A stretch of DNA of 64,000 bases. Origin: Kamptonema formosum PCC 6407 (GTDB lineage: Bacteria > Cyanobacteriota > Cyanobacteriia > Cyanobacteriales > Microcoleaceae). A program made the position numbers and the translations under genes. Shown in pieces: positions 28,112 through 37,373 of this stretch. Each line of letters starts with the position of its first letter. The first letter of the stretch is position 1. The stretch covers positions 1,581,832 through 1,645,831 of the forward strand of contig NZ_KB235903.1 of NCBI RefSeq assembly GCF_000332155.1. Direction: 5' to 3'. A model generated the notes under the pieces. That model was not told where the DNA came from. It searched no databases and saw only the letters and a list, made by a program, of their open reading frames with translations.

Positions 28112-28969
28112 ATGTCTGACTCTCCTACATTGCAGAAAGAATATGCAAGTTTTGGCGGCAAAGTTGGTTTTTATAGCCATCATTCTCACAGTTGTAACAG
28201 TGAGATGAAGTTTGCAATTTATCAGCCACCGCAGGCTAAATCTCAGTCTGTACCAGTTCTCTATTTCCTATCTGGTTTAACCTGCACTGAAGAAAATTTT
28301 ATGCTCAAAGCAGGGGCGCAACAATTTGCAGCTAAATATGGGTTAATACTGGTTGTTCCTGATACTAGCCCTCGCAATACTGGCATACCTGGCGAGGATG
28401 AAAGCTGGGATTTAGGTAGCGGTGCAGGTTTTTATGTTGATGCAACTGTGGAACCTTGGAAAGCGCACTATCAAATGTATAGTTATGTGGTTGAGGAGTT
28501 GCCTAATTTAATAGCAGAACATTTTCCAGTAATAGCTGAAAAACAGGGAATTTTTGGTCATTCTATGGGGGGTCATGGGGCGTTAATTTGTGCTTTAAAA
28601 AATCCCGAACGCTTCCTTTCTGTTTCAGCTTTTGCACCAATTGCTGCACCAACTCTTTCGGCTTGGGGTCAAAATATTTTCACTAATTATCTGGGCGATA
28701 ATCAAGAGAAGTGGCAGGAGTATGATGCTAGCAAATTGATCCTAAAAGTACAGTATGGTCGCCCTATTCTGATTGACTGTGGTACGGCAGATCAATTTAT
28801 AATTGATGGGCAATTGTTGCCAGATGTGTTTAGCGATGCTTGTGAAAAAGTGGGACAACCGCTAACTCTGCGGATGCAAGAAGGTTACGATCATAGCTAT
28901 TATTTTATTGCAACTTTTATTGAAGATCATATTCGGCATCATGCGGCTGTTTTGTGGGGTGAAGTGTAA
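28112..28969 (+). CDS. fghA: S-formylglutathione hydrolase
   Basis: FghA hydrolyses S-formylglutathione, the FrmA product, to formate and glutathione. It is an esterase-D type alpha/beta hydrolase with the nucleophile elbow GHSMGGHGALI, the Asp region CGTADQFI and the catalytic His in EGYDHSYYF. The oxyanion segment YFLSGLTCTEENF is typical. Its 285 residues are standard. It sits just downstream of frmA. Confidence 0.96.
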   Translation: MSDSPTLQKEYASFGGKVGFYSHHSHSCNSEMKFAIYQPPQAKSQSVPVLYFLSGLTCTEENFMLKAGAQQFAAKYGLILVVPDTSPRNTGIPGEDESWDLGSGAGFYVDATVEPWKAHYQMYSYVVEELPNLIAEHFPVIAEKQGIFGHSMGGHGALICALKNPERFLSVSAFAPIAAPTLSAWGQNIFTNYLGDNQEKWQEYDASKLILKVQYGRPILIDCGTADQFIIDGQLLPDVFSDACEKVGQPLTLRMQEGYDHSYYFIATFIEDHIRHHAAVLWGEV

Positions 28970-29110
28970 AAAAAGACTTAACCCTTCGGCAGCCTTCGCT
29001 AGGAGGAAAGGGGGAGAAAGAAAGAAAAGAAATTTCCCTTTTCCCTAGTAGGGGAAGGAGGTAGGGAGAGAGGTCTTTTTGGATAAACCCGATCATCGGC
29101 TCTCTCTTAC

Positions 29111-29219
29111 AGGAGTTACGCACCCAACCAAAGAAACCGGGTTTTTCGACGAAAATACATTGTTGTTACCAACAGATTCTCTCAAAAACCCGGTTTCTGG
29201 AGCCATGAGCGTAAGTCCT
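29111..29219. mobile_element. MITE-like element, family A, copy 3
   Basis: The ends are AGGAGTTACGCA and GCGTAAGTCCT. Inner arms AGAAACCGGGTTTTT and AAAAACCCGGTTTCT are inverted. It is nearly identical over most of its length to copy 4 at 49633-49740. It lies between the convergent fghA and hemJ genes and could end transcription from both sides. Confidence 0.88.
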
Positions 29220-29227
29220 ATCTTATA

Positions 29228-29797
29228 CTATTCTTGAGCTAGTTCTCCCGATAATTTAATTTTGTCTTGCCGCCGTTTCTTAGCATAAAGTTGAATGGTG
29301 GCTACCATCGCGATAATCAATCCCGCAACGGCAAAAACAGTAGCATTTACTGGCAAACTTCCCTTAAACACAGCTAACAAAACAATCAATACTAAAAGAA
29401 TTGTTGGCGCTTCATTCAAAGCTCTAAATTGCTGACCAGTCCATTTACACTCATTAGCGGCTAATTTTTTTCTGAGTCGGCCGCAGTAAAAATGATAAGC
29501 TATTAAAAGCGCGACTAAAAGCAGTTTAAAATGTAGCCAACTATCTTTCAAAACATCAGGTTCAGTGGAAATCAGACCAATCGCCATTACCACTGTCACC
29601 GTCATTCCCGGCATGGTAATCAAGTGATAAAGACGTTTCTCCATAATCTCATACTGTTTTTTGAGAATTGTCTGGGCCGGTTCGGGTTCTTGATTAGCTT
29701 CAGCGTGGTAGACAAACAGCCGTACCAGATAAAACAGGCCTGCAAACCAAACGACAATGCCGATTAAGTGAAATGCCTTAAACCATAAATAAGCCAT
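29228..29797 (-). CDS. hemJ: Protoporphyrinogen IX oxidase HemJ
   Basis: HemJ oxidises protoporphyrinogen in heme and chlorophyll synthesis and is the usual form in cyanobacteria. The 189-residue protein has four to five membrane helices. The first contains the conserved His in WFKAFHLIGIVVWFAGLFYL. Further marks are RLYHLITMPGMTVTVVMAIG, WLHFKLLLVALLIAYHFYC and FRALNEAPTILLVLIVLL. The length and the motifs match. Confidence 0.93.
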   Translation of the reverse strand: MAYLWFKAFHLIGIVVWFAGLFYLVRLFVYHAEANQEPEPAQTILKKQYEIMEKRLYHLITMPGMTVTVVMAIGLISTEPDVLKDSWLHFKLLLVALLIAYHFYCGRLRKKLAANECKWTGQQFRALNEAPTILLVLIVLLAVFKGSLPVNATVFAVAGLIIAMVATIQLYAKKRRQDKIKLSGELAQE

Positions 29798-29846
29798 GAT
29801 TTGTCTCCATAAAAAATAGTATTATCTCATATCTTGTCAATCAAAA

Positions 29847-29871
29847 ACAAAAAACCCGTCTGCTGACGGGT
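29847..29871 (-). terminator. Rho-independent terminator ending the CRISPR operon
   Basis: On the minus strand ACCCGTC (29871-29865) pairs with GACGGGT (29860-29854) across a 4-base loop, followed by a run of six T. It is about 275 bases after the last CRISPR gene, with no clear gene between, and would end that operon before hemJ. The space 29872-30145 shows only a start-less minus-strand reading frame. Confidence 0.8.
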
Positions 29872-30145
29872 ATGGCTAAAGGAGTACGAGTTAGAAATTG
29901 CGCTGCATCTACCGTTTTTCGGAGGCAGGTTTAGTGGAACCTTGTTGTTGTTGGTGCTTGTCTTTTGAAGAACGCTGTCCGTCTGTGTTGATATCTAAAC
30001 AGTAGGGGGAATTAATTTGATATTGATTAATGATTGTGAAACTTTAATGAGATGGTCACTGTTTTGGATAGGGTTTAACCTATTTCGGGCATTTGGGGGT
30101 GTGCGAGCATGGACGGTTGATGAATTGGTCTGGTGCGATCGCGTT

Positions 30146-32455
30146 TTAGGGTTTGGGTTTTTGTGGGAGTTTCAGTTTGGGTTTCGGTTTTACTTGTGTT
30201 GGTGTAGCCCCTCGCTGTAGGGCTAAATTAACTGGCTTTTCTATTTCGTTAGGGGGGGCGATCGCTTTTTTTTGAGGTTTTGATACTGTTTTTGAAGATG
30301 AAGTGCTATCCGTAGGAAAGCGAGGTTTATCCTCAACTTTTCTAATATCCAAGGGCGTAGGTAGCACTTTTCTATTCTTAAATTCCTCAAGTTTCATATA
30401 ATTAGGTGCTTCTGAAGGTGAATCGCACCGTAACATCGCTAACAACATCTCAATTCGTGGTATTTGTCTCAGATGCTCGAGCAGTTGTCTGTTGTGTTTG
30501 TCTGGATAATCATTTTCGCTAATGCGATCGAGGACATACTTTTCAAATTCACTGATACAGTACTTTTCAAATTCACTGATACAGTTTGTTTCTGATTGAG
30601 TAACTTCATCTTGCTCTTTGTCATCTTGTGACCATCCATCACCATTAAATAATTGACTGTACCGTGCGGTGCGATCGCTCAAATGCAATTCATAGTCAAT
30701 CTTCACCGCACCCATCCCCAACGGTTTACCCATACCCAAGGAAAAACAATATTTTTCTCCTTGTTTACCTGTTTGGAGAATTTCTGATTTATCGCTGCTG
30801 AGACTCAACACCCACAGCAGCGCACCCAGTTCAACGTTACTGAGATTTTCAAAGTAGATAGTAAAAGTAAACTCAATTTCTGGATCGAGCGGTTTAATTA
30901 AGCTAGTTTGAGTATCTGAGTTTTCGGGAACTTCAATTTTACAGGGTTTGTGCCAGTACAGTTTATGTCCTCGAATAACAGTTTCTCCTGCTTCTGTATC
31001 AGTTGGAGGCTGACTAGCATAGTGTTTTAACTTGTTCTGGCGAGCTTCAGTTTCATTAGGTTGAACCAGATAATGCTGAAATGTAGTAGGTTTTGGGCTA
31101 GAAAGCAGGATTTGTTCAGGATTTTTATCTAGACTTGGTTTTACTTTTTCCTCTTGATTGGGATTAAGTGTACCATCACTAATGAATACTCGACCCGCAC
31201 CAGTTTTTACTCTCGGTTCTTTACCATTGACATAGCCGAAAATAGCTTCAGCAATATCTGTACGCGAAGCATCTCTCAATTTAGGAGGTACAAATTTTAA
31301 TGGAGAATGCTCGTATGGTAAACGGAACATCTGCGCTCGTCCAAAAAAGCGAACAGCCTCTCCATCATCATTGAGTAAGAAAAACACAGGTTCTCCATCT
31401 CGAAGATATCCATCCTGCTGGCGACAAGCACGAGACGGCTTATCTTTAGAATAGGCATCCTTCTGCCACTTGGTTATTTGGTCATCATCTTGAAAACGCC
31501 TGACCATTTCCTCAGTCACTGAATACTCTTTTAACTTTTCATCTAAAAAAACAAACTCTAGATGCTTATGCTGCATATCTCCCGTTATTACAAGCGTTCC
31601 CTTCTGTAATTCTGGTGCAGGAGTAAAACTAGCAGAGTGAACTTCACGAAAGCGTAAGTAAAGATCGGGATGGCGCTGTCTGCCATTACTATTGATTTGC
31701 TGAGGGAAAAAGTAATCTTGTTCCGAAGAGTCAATGTCTACATAGATAATTTGATACTGGTATGTCCAGCTTGGCGCTTTTCCAGGCCCAGAGCCTTGAT
31801 AGAGTGGTTTAGTTGGAAGATTAGGCTGATTAGGGAGGTTAGGAATAACTCTTTTAGTAGGATGTCTATCAATTCGTCCATAGCCACATTCTTCAATAAC
31901 GTAATAATTCCCATGCTTGCGTAAAAAACCTGCATGAGCTTTAGCTCTGTGACAATCTGCTCTAGAGTGAGATGAATTTTGTACTTTCCCAAGATCATCG
32001 ACAAAGTTAGCATGATAAATATCTTTTAAAGCCGGATCGCCAAGTGAACGATAGAATAGTTTATTTTCAGTTACGCGATCGATTTTACTAAAACTCACAA
32101 TTTCAACTAGAGTTCTTAACATTCCTCGTATGCTGCTACCAGGGATAAGTAATTGCTGAGTTGCTGGATTAATAAAAAAATTAGATCTTTTATTCTTTAT
32201 CTCTTCTGATAATTCTTTAAAAGCTTTTTCACTATGTTCTGCAAAATCCTCTGGGTTCCAACCACAACGAGTGTAAAGTTTAGATTTCGTTGTTAAAGTG
32301 CATTCAATCCTGCCAGTATGCCGATCTAAATGGTAGCGATCGCCATCAGGTAAAGCTTCTGCTTCAACAACCTTTTCTGGTAATTCCACAAAGTTGTAGG
32401 GCGCTCTGGCTCTACGTTGCGGATCGGTAATATTATCAATATGCTTAGGACTCAT
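30146..32455 (-). CDS. Type III-D CRISPR RAMP protein, TIGR03986 type (Cas7 with insertion)
   Basis: This 769-residue protein is a large RAMP-fold backbone subunit. RAMP marks include LLIPGSSIRGMLRTLVEIVS (about residues 106-125) and a glycine-rich loop, FSLGMGKPLGMGAVKIDYEL (about 575-595). A long insertion lies between the two. The tail is Pro/Lys-rich (KPKPKLKLPQKPKP). It matches the TIGR03986 RAMP family as I remember it and probably the 'Cas7-insertion' subunit of III-D variant complexes. Its ATG directly follows the stop of the DUF29 gene (TAAATG), so translation is coupled. It is the last gene of the operon. Confidence 0.85.
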   Translation of the reverse strand: MSPKHIDNITDPQRRARAPYNFVELPEKVVEAEALPDGDRYHLDRHTGRIECTLTTKSKLYTRCGWNPEDFAEHSEKAFKELSEEIKNKRSNFFINPATQQLLIPGSSIRGMLRTLVEIVSFSKIDRVTENKLFYRSLGDPALKDIYHANFVDDLGKVQNSSHSRADCHRAKAHAGFLRKHGNYYVIEECGYGRIDRHPTKRVIPNLPNQPNLPTKPLYQGSGPGKAPSWTYQYQIIYVDIDSSEQDYFFPQQINSNGRQRHPDLYLRFREVHSASFTPAPELQKGTLVITGDMQHKHLEFVFLDEKLKEYSVTEEMVRRFQDDDQITKWQKDAYSKDKPSRACRQQDGYLRDGEPVFFLLNDDGEAVRFFGRAQMFRLPYEHSPLKFVPPKLRDASRTDIAEAIFGYVNGKEPRVKTGAGRVFISDGTLNPNQEEKVKPSLDKNPEQILLSSPKPTTFQHYLVQPNETEARQNKLKHYASQPPTDTEAGETVIRGHKLYWHKPCKIEVPENSDTQTSLIKPLDPEIEFTFTIYFENLSNVELGALLWVLSLSSDKSEILQTGKQGEKYCFSLGMGKPLGMGAVKIDYELHLSDRTARYSQLFNGDGWSQDDKEQDEVTQSETNCISEFEKYCISEFEKYVLDRISENDYPDKHNRQLLEHLRQIPRIEMLLAMLRCDSPSEAPNYMKLEEFKNRKVLPTPLDIRKVEDKPRFPTDSTSSSKTVSKPQKKAIAPPNEIEKPVNLALQRGATPTQVKPKPKLKLPQKPKP

Positions 32456-32911
32456 TTATTGCTCCTCCCAGTATTTTTTAGATAGTACATCTGTTTCAGT
32501 ATCAAATTGCCATGTATCAGGAAACTCAGTTTGCTTATACTCAAATCGAACACTCTCTAAAGCATTAGCACAAACTTTAGCTAATATTTCTACTAGATAA
32601 GGTTTGAGACTAGGGGATTCTTCTAATAAATCTCGAATTTGTCGCCGTTGTTCGATAATCGTTAATTCCCATCCATTAAAATTTTCAGGACTATTGACAT
32701 ACATTCGCTTAAGAATATGAGTCAGCAGTACCGTCAATCTATTTTTTAATTCCCGGCGATCGCTTCTTCCCAAACTCTCTACCTCCTCAATCAAATTATC
32801 AAAATCAAGATTATCTATATCTCGCCTTCTGAGTTTAGCCGCCGTATCTTCACACCACGCCACAAAATCTTGTTCATAAAGAGTATCAGTTTTTGGTATC
32901 ACTTTAGTCAT
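32456..32911 (-). CDS. DUF29-family protein embedded in the CRISPR operon
   Basis: The 151-residue DUF29 protein has [53 protein letters not shown] and EQRRQIRDLLEESPSLKPY, and is clearly related to the one at 12949. Its start overlaps csx19 by 8 bases (GAAGGAGG lies inside csx19), and its stop abuts the next start. This makes it a genuine co-translated member of the operon and not a random insertion. No DUF29 role in CRISPR systems is known to me. It could be an accessory subunit, an RNA-binding helper, or a passenger. Confidence 0.88.
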   Translation of the reverse strand: MTKVIPKTDTLYEQDFVAWCEDTAAKLRRRDIDNLDFDNLIEEVESLGRSDRRELKNRLTVLLTHILKRMYVNSPENFNGWELTIIEQRRQIRDLLEESPSLKPYLVEILAKVCANALESVRFEYKQTEFPDTWQFDTETDVLSKKYWEEQ

Positions 32912-33485
32912 TTTCTTCCTCCTTCGTTGTTAAATCAACAAGACGACTCAAATAAATTCTTGCCACTCCACTATCATCATAATCAATATAATGACGAACT
33001 TGTAAACGAATCGGACGATGTAGGTTATTTTTGTCTTGGCTAAAGGAAATATTCATTAAAGGAACACCATGTTTCAAACCTTGTGAACCATCTGACACTA
33101 ATGTAAAACCGTTCTTCTCTTCTTCCTTTTGCGTTCCCCAAAGGATTTGAGATTCATCAGGTTCTAAACAACGTTCTGGGTTATTATCATCTTTGATTAG
33201 ACGTGCTTTCCAGTTGTCTTGCCCAATTTTCCAAAGCATCACCTCAGCATTTTTACTAAATACACGGCATTGCTGGAGTGTGCAAAGACGCAACTTAGCC
33301 AACTGGGGAAATACATCTCCAGAATTGACTAAGTTGTTATTGTCAAAATGTCCCCAAATAACACCATCATCAGCATGAGCTAGAAGATATTTTAATTGAT
33401 AATATCTAGCTTTTTGTTCTAACCATTTTCCTAAATCAGAAATATATTGAGCATCTTCAATGGATTCGCAATGGGGTTTAGTCAT
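32904..33485 (-). CDS. csx19: Csx19 (TIGR03984) type III-D CRISPR protein
   Basis: The 193-residue protein matches the TIGR03984/Csx19 family, an accessory component of type III-D effector complexes. Landmarks are LAHADDGVIWGHFDNNNL (about residues 36-53), RLCTLQQCRVFSKNAEVMLW and RLQVRHYIDYDDSGVARI with the conserved YLSRLVDL end. A strong GGAGGTG precedes its ATG. It starts 13 bases after the double-Cas7 gene and overlaps DUF29 by 8 bases. Confidence 0.85.
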   Translation of the reverse strand: MTKPHCESIEDAQYISDLGKWLEQKARYYQLKYLLAHADDGVIWGHFDNNNLVNSGDVFPQLAKLRLCTLQQCRVFSKNAEVMLWKIGQDNWKARLIKDDNNPERCLEPDESQILWGTQKEEEKNGFTLVSDGSQGLKHGVPLMNISFSQDKNNLHRPIRLQVRHYIDYDDSGVARIYLSRLVDLTTKEEEND

Positions 33486-33498
33486 TTTTATTCACCTC

Positions 33499-35091
33499 CT
33501 ATTTAGTGTATTTAACTAACTTTTTAACATGATTTTCTAAGTCTTGGCGATCGCTACCTGTAATCTCTAAAGAGTTTTTACTTAAGTCATGTTGAGCAAT
33601 TTTCCATGACTTTTGCTCTTTTGTCCACATTAAGGTTGCTTCTTTTCCTTGTAACCTTCCTCTACCGACGCTACTAGAACCTCCTACTGGTAAATCTTGT
33701 GTCCACAAATCTTTAAGTAGTAGTAACAGTAAGCCTATTTCGTGTTGTTCAGGGTTTCGTAGTTCTATTTCTAACTGTAGGTTTTCATCACCCTTGCCAA
33801 AAATAGGTTGTTCTTGAAATAAAGCACCGTGATAAGCACCGCCAGTAAAGCGATCGATCGCAATCCGAGTTTGTACTAAGTCAGTGGTATCCTTGATAAC
33901 ACTTTCATGGACAATTAGACGACTTGCTTTAGCTTCCTTAGTTTTGTCCTCACTAAAATCTGGCCCAAATATTTCATCTATAATTGTTGTGGGTTTTTCC
34001 AGAGTATTGACAATCCGTTCGGCTCGATGGCGTAAAACTCCTGCTAAACTTGTACCAGATAATACAGATTCATCTTTACCATAACGTTTTGATTTTAAAT
34101 GAACCACATCAGGTGCGCGTCCTGTTGCAGCTTGACCTGAGCGAATAAGTAAGGGACTGGCGAGGGTAAATGTGGCGTTGATGGTAAAGCGATCGCGCTT
34201 ATCCTCTTTCTCATCTAATACTACACCCAAAGCATCAGCGATTTTGTTGGTAATCACAGGTAGCTTGTTGGTACATTCGCGATCGAATAGTAACCATGCC
34301 ATGCGATCGCCTGAATCTTCCAGATTAAAGCTCCAAACCTGCCACTCTTTGACATGACAGCGACCAAAACCCCGCCGTTTTTTCATGCCAAGGCTGATTT
34401 CACCACTTTTTAAATCCTTTTGATCTTCAGAACAATTCTGATCTTGTTTCCGTTCTAAGCCTTGGAGTGCGATCGCCAAAGATTTAAGCAATGTAGCTTT
34501 GTTTTTATATCGGTATGCTAACCATTTAAATAAAAATGTATGGAAACTACTGGTTTTTAGTAACGGCCTTTCTCTACCAATAACCTTAATTAGTGTAATT
34601 TCTCTATCTTCTTTCTCAATCAACAATTCCAAACTCAGAGAAAATTTTGTACCCGCTTGCAGTAACTCTAAGTCATACTTAGCTCTAGCTTCAGGATCGA
34701 CAGTACGAGTAATGCTATTGATTTTTACTCCATCTCGTAATTCTATTTTGGGAACCTGACTACTAATTGAATCATTGATAATCAGAGGACTTTGATCGCC
34801 ATCGTCATCTTCAGATATTCCCCCGAATAGAGAAGTAGAGAGGCTGTTATTTTGTTCATCTTGCCTATAGCCATGTTCATGCTCATGCACATAATTTCTC
34901 AATGCACCCGCAACAGATGTACCCGTGAGTAGAGCATGAGAACTAATACTGTCTCGTACTAACATCATATCAGTGGGGCCATCTGGATCACCATTTCCTA
35001 AACAGGTGGGAGTATCTAGTATCAAAGTTCCTCGAATAATAATTCTTTCTATAATATGGCGTTGATTTCTTTTCAATCGTTCGTTACTCAT
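33499..35091 (-). CDS. Double Cas7 RAMP protein (Cas7-2x type)
   Basis: Two RAMP/Cas7 units are fused in one protein of about 530 residues. The first carries GNGDPDGPTDMMLVRDS then LLTGTSVAGALRNYV and LFGG. The second carries GRAPDVVHLKSKRYGKDES then LSGTSLAGVLRHRAER and IFGPDF. Both have an Asp where Csm3 places its RNA-cleaving residue (PTDMM and APDVV), so two target-RNA cuts per subunit are possible. I chose ATG 35091, preceded by AAGGAG, over ATG 35112. It overlaps the end of the csx10-type gene by 8 bases. Confidence 0.86.
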   Translation of the reverse strand: MSNERLKRNQRHIIERIIIRGTLILDTPTCLGNGDPDGPTDMMLVRDSISSHALLTGTSVAGALRNYVHEHEHGYRQDEQNNSLSTSLFGGISEDDDGDQSPLIINDSISSQVPKIELRDGVKINSITRTVDPEARAKYDLELLQAGTKFSLSLELLIEKEDREITLIKVIGRERPLLKTSSFHTFLFKWLAYRYKNKATLLKSLAIALQGLERKQDQNCSEDQKDLKSGEISLGMKKRRGFGRCHVKEWQVWSFNLEDSGDRMAWLLFDRECTNKLPVITNKIADALGVVLDEKEDKRDRFTINATFTLASPLLIRSGQAATGRAPDVVHLKSKRYGKDESVLSGTSLAGVLRHRAERIVNTLEKPTTIIDEIFGPDFSEDKTKEAKASRLIVHESVIKDTTDLVQTRIAIDRFTGGAYHGALFQEQPIFGKGDENLQLEIELRNPEQHEIGLLLLLLKDLWTQDLPVGGSSSVGRGRLQGKEATLMWTKEQKSWKIAQHDLSKNSLEITGSDRQDLENHVKKLVKYTK

Positions 35092-36700
35092 TAGGTTTCT
35101 CCTTAGTTGCATTTTTAGCGATCGCCATGATGAGCCGTAGGGTGTATTCTAGTGCTAATTCATCAATTAAAATTGCTGGCTCATTAGCGACCGCAAAAGG
35201 TTCTAAATAACTCTCAATCCAACTTTTAGGATGGTTTAACCAATCTTTTATTTTCTGGTTTAATATCTGACCATCTACTTTTGTGCGCTCGTACTTAGTA
35301 CGAGCATTTGAGGGAAGATTGTCTAAAAGAAGATCGAGAGGTTGACGAGAATTAATATCTAGAGATTGTCTAGTTACGATTATCAACCGAGATAACTGAC
35401 TATTAGTTATACGATTCGGGTTCAGCTTAAAATATTCTACTCGATCAAGAAGTAATCCCTCTAACTTTTTGCATAATATTCGTTCCGCCATCTGGCGTGC
35501 TAAAATATGAGACTCTTCAACTTTCAGTAGAGGTTGATTTCGTGGGTAATATTTCTTAGATTCTGGTTTCTTGGCTGTAAATTGATTGTTTGCCACACGC
35601 CAATTAATTGTTACTCGACCAAACCCTTCTACTCTTCTTTCCCCAATACCTGTTGTTTCTAATTGGCGAATTTGCTCGGCGGTAACTAACACACCTTCAT
35701 AAACAAATACGCTACCTGCTTTCACAGCTATTACTTGGGGTAAAGGTAGTCCCCATTTTCGGTTAAAGCCACCAACAAACACACTATCCATGTAGGTTTT
35801 ATATTTATTCAGTAAAGGTTCCAATTCTTCAGATTTTTTTTCTAAAAACTCTGCGATCAACTGAGTTGGTGAAAGAGCAGCATATTGTCCCCAATCATCA
35901 CGAATAATCAGATCGCTAAGAAGGGTAATTATGAGATTTTCGCTAGTTCTGTTTTCAGATGAGTTTCTTATTTCACTCCAATTACCATTAATTTGAACGT
36001 CAGTAATCTTGACATGACCATAACCAGCACTTCTAGATCCACCCAGCCAAATATCAGAAATATTTAGCAATTCTTGAATTGTTTTTTCGTCAACTTCCTC
36101 ATACACAATAACTCCTTGAAAAGTTTGTCCTACATCTATAGCATCGTACCGGAATATCTCACCATCTCTTTCTTCTATAACTTGCCGAGTTGCAGGATCT
36201 AATTTATCTGAAGCTGAACGACCTTTACGACGATCGCGTAAATTATGAATGTTTATCCGGCGATCCACACTGTATAACCTAATATTTTTTCCATCTTCTA
36301 CCCAAAACGGTTCGTTTAGAGATTTAGGAGATTGTAAATCATCATTATCTTTAGACACGCTCCAGTCATATACATCTATTTTGTCTTTTGTGTCTTTGAA
36401 TTCATTGCCTTTTTCTTTACGCCAAGACAGTAAAGTAGGCAGCGATCGCCAACCTTCCTGACTGTTAGGATAAGCGTTTAAATAACGAGTATTCCCATCA
36501 AAAAATAAACGCCTAGAAGTTTCATCAGCCAAAATATCTATACGTTGTTTTCCAGGTAGCTTCAAATACCGACCAATCAACGCACCTCGAATCATGCTGC
36601 CTGGAATGTAAGGATAGGATACATCACTGTTTGGATCGCCTTGAAAAGAAGTGGCAAGTAGAGGTTGTTCTGTTTTCAATAAAAAAGTAATTACTTTCAT
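35084..36700 (-). CDS. csx10: Csx10-type Cas5-like RAMP protein, probable Cas7-Cas5-Cas11 fusion
   Basis: The 538-residue protein has two RAMP halves and a helical tail. The first half has IPGSMIRGALIGRYLK and a glycine-rich loop WLGGSRSAGYGHVKI. The second has VFVGGFNRKWGLPLPQ and GIGERRVEGFGRVTINW. Residues about 395-535 are all-helical and charged, as expected of a small-subunit (Cas11-like) domain. Csx10 is the type III-D Cas5 equivalent. ATG 36700 is preceded by AAGGTGCGAGGA; a start at 36736 would overlap cas7 and add non-conserved residues. Confidence 0.84.
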   Translation of the reverse strand: MKVITFLLKTEQPLLATSFQGDPNSDVSYPYIPGSMIRGALIGRYLKLPGKQRIDILADETSRRLFFDGNTRYLNAYPNSQEGWRSLPTLLSWRKEKGNEFKDTKDKIDVYDWSVSKDNDDLQSPKSLNEPFWVEDGKNIRLYSVDRRINIHNLRDRRKGRSASDKLDPATRQVIEERDGEIFRYDAIDVGQTFQGVIVYEEVDEKTIQELLNISDIWLGGSRSAGYGHVKITDVQINGNWSEIRNSSENRTSENLIITLLSDLIIRDDWGQYAALSPTQLIAEFLEKKSEELEPLLNKYKTYMDSVFVGGFNRKWGLPLPQVIAVKAGSVFVYEGVLVTAEQIRQLETTGIGERRVEGFGRVTINWRVANNQFTAKKPESKKYYPRNQPLLKVEESHILARQMAERILCKKLEGLLLDRVEYFKLNPNRITNSQLSRLIIVTRQSLDINSRQPLDLLLDNLPSNARTKYERTKVDGQILNQKIKDWLNHPKSWIESYLEPFAVANEPAILIDELALEYTLRLIMAIAKNATKEKPNE

Positions 36701-36710
36701 TCCTCGCACC

Positions 36711-37373
36711 TTAAAGTGTTCCAAAATACTGAACAAAATCCTTAGTAATATTTTGATCGTCAGGGTTTAATAACTGACCCTCGATGTGTCCCAGTCCTCG
36801 ATTTCTGTTACTTCCCAATCGTCGGAGTGCTAAGGTTCCAACAGATAACAAAGTTAAAGCATCTCGACCTGGTTGTACTTCAAAACTTAAGTTTGCCGTA
36901 AATTCTAATTCGCGCAACACTACACGAGCAGAACGTAACGTTGTTTCATCGGCTACTCCAGTTTTTGAATCGATCGCAGTTTGGCGACGAATAGTTGTCA
37001 GAGATTCCAGAATATCAACCCGCATTAATTTGTTGTCCAGTCGCTTTAATTGGTATGCCACTGCTTGCCGCAAATCCTCTGGTAAACAAGCATCGCCAAC
37101 TTGCATTTGAGAACTTGTTTCAAGGGTACTTCCAGGTTTACCAAATAGCTTGCAAGCGACTGATTCCCAATCTCTACAGACGTTATGAGGAGATAACACA
37201 GCAATTAAATTATCGCATTCCTCACTCAGCAATCCTTTTAAAGTTCGTCCTCGAAGATAAGGGAATCCAGAGGAATCATGTTCAACTTCTTGATCGACTA
37301 AACCTGCTACACCATCGCCTCGTCCAAAAGTTGTATCACTCAGCAGCTTGATTTTCAGCTTGTAAACAATCAT
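36711..37373 (-). CDS. Single Cas7/Csm3-like RAMP protein
   Basis: The 220-residue RAMP backbone protein opens IVYKLKIKLLSDTTFGRGDG. It then has LVDQEVEHDSSGFPYLRGRT and LKGLLSEEC, where the Csm3 catalytic Asp is expected (GLVDQE). A glycine-rich loop, RRLGSNRNRGLGHIEG, lies near the C-terminus. Its start overlaps the end of cas10 by 38 bases, an unusually long overlap. It should bind crRNA and cut target RNA. Confidence 0.88.
   Translation of the reverse strand: MIVYKLKIKLLSDTTFGRGDGVAGLVDQEVEHDSSGFPYLRGRTLKGLLSEECDNLIAVLSPHNVCRDWESVACKLFGKPGSTLETSSQMQVGDACLPEDLRQAVAYQLKRLDNKLMRVDILESLTTIRRQTAIDSKTGVADETTLRSARVVLRELEFTANLSFEVQPGRDALTLLSVGTLALRRLGSNRNRGLGHIEGQLLNPDDQNITKDFVQYFGTL

Noticed and set aside
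29888-30045. Minus-strand frame ending in KHQQQQGSTKPASEKR between the last CRISPR gene and its terminator
   Set aside because: It has no ATG, GTG or TTG start in a sensible place and no recognisable similarity.
30017-30220. Plus-strand frame overlapping the end of the TIGR03986 gene
   Set aside because: It is antisense to a well-supported CRISPR gene and has a low-complexity W/F/G-rich composition.
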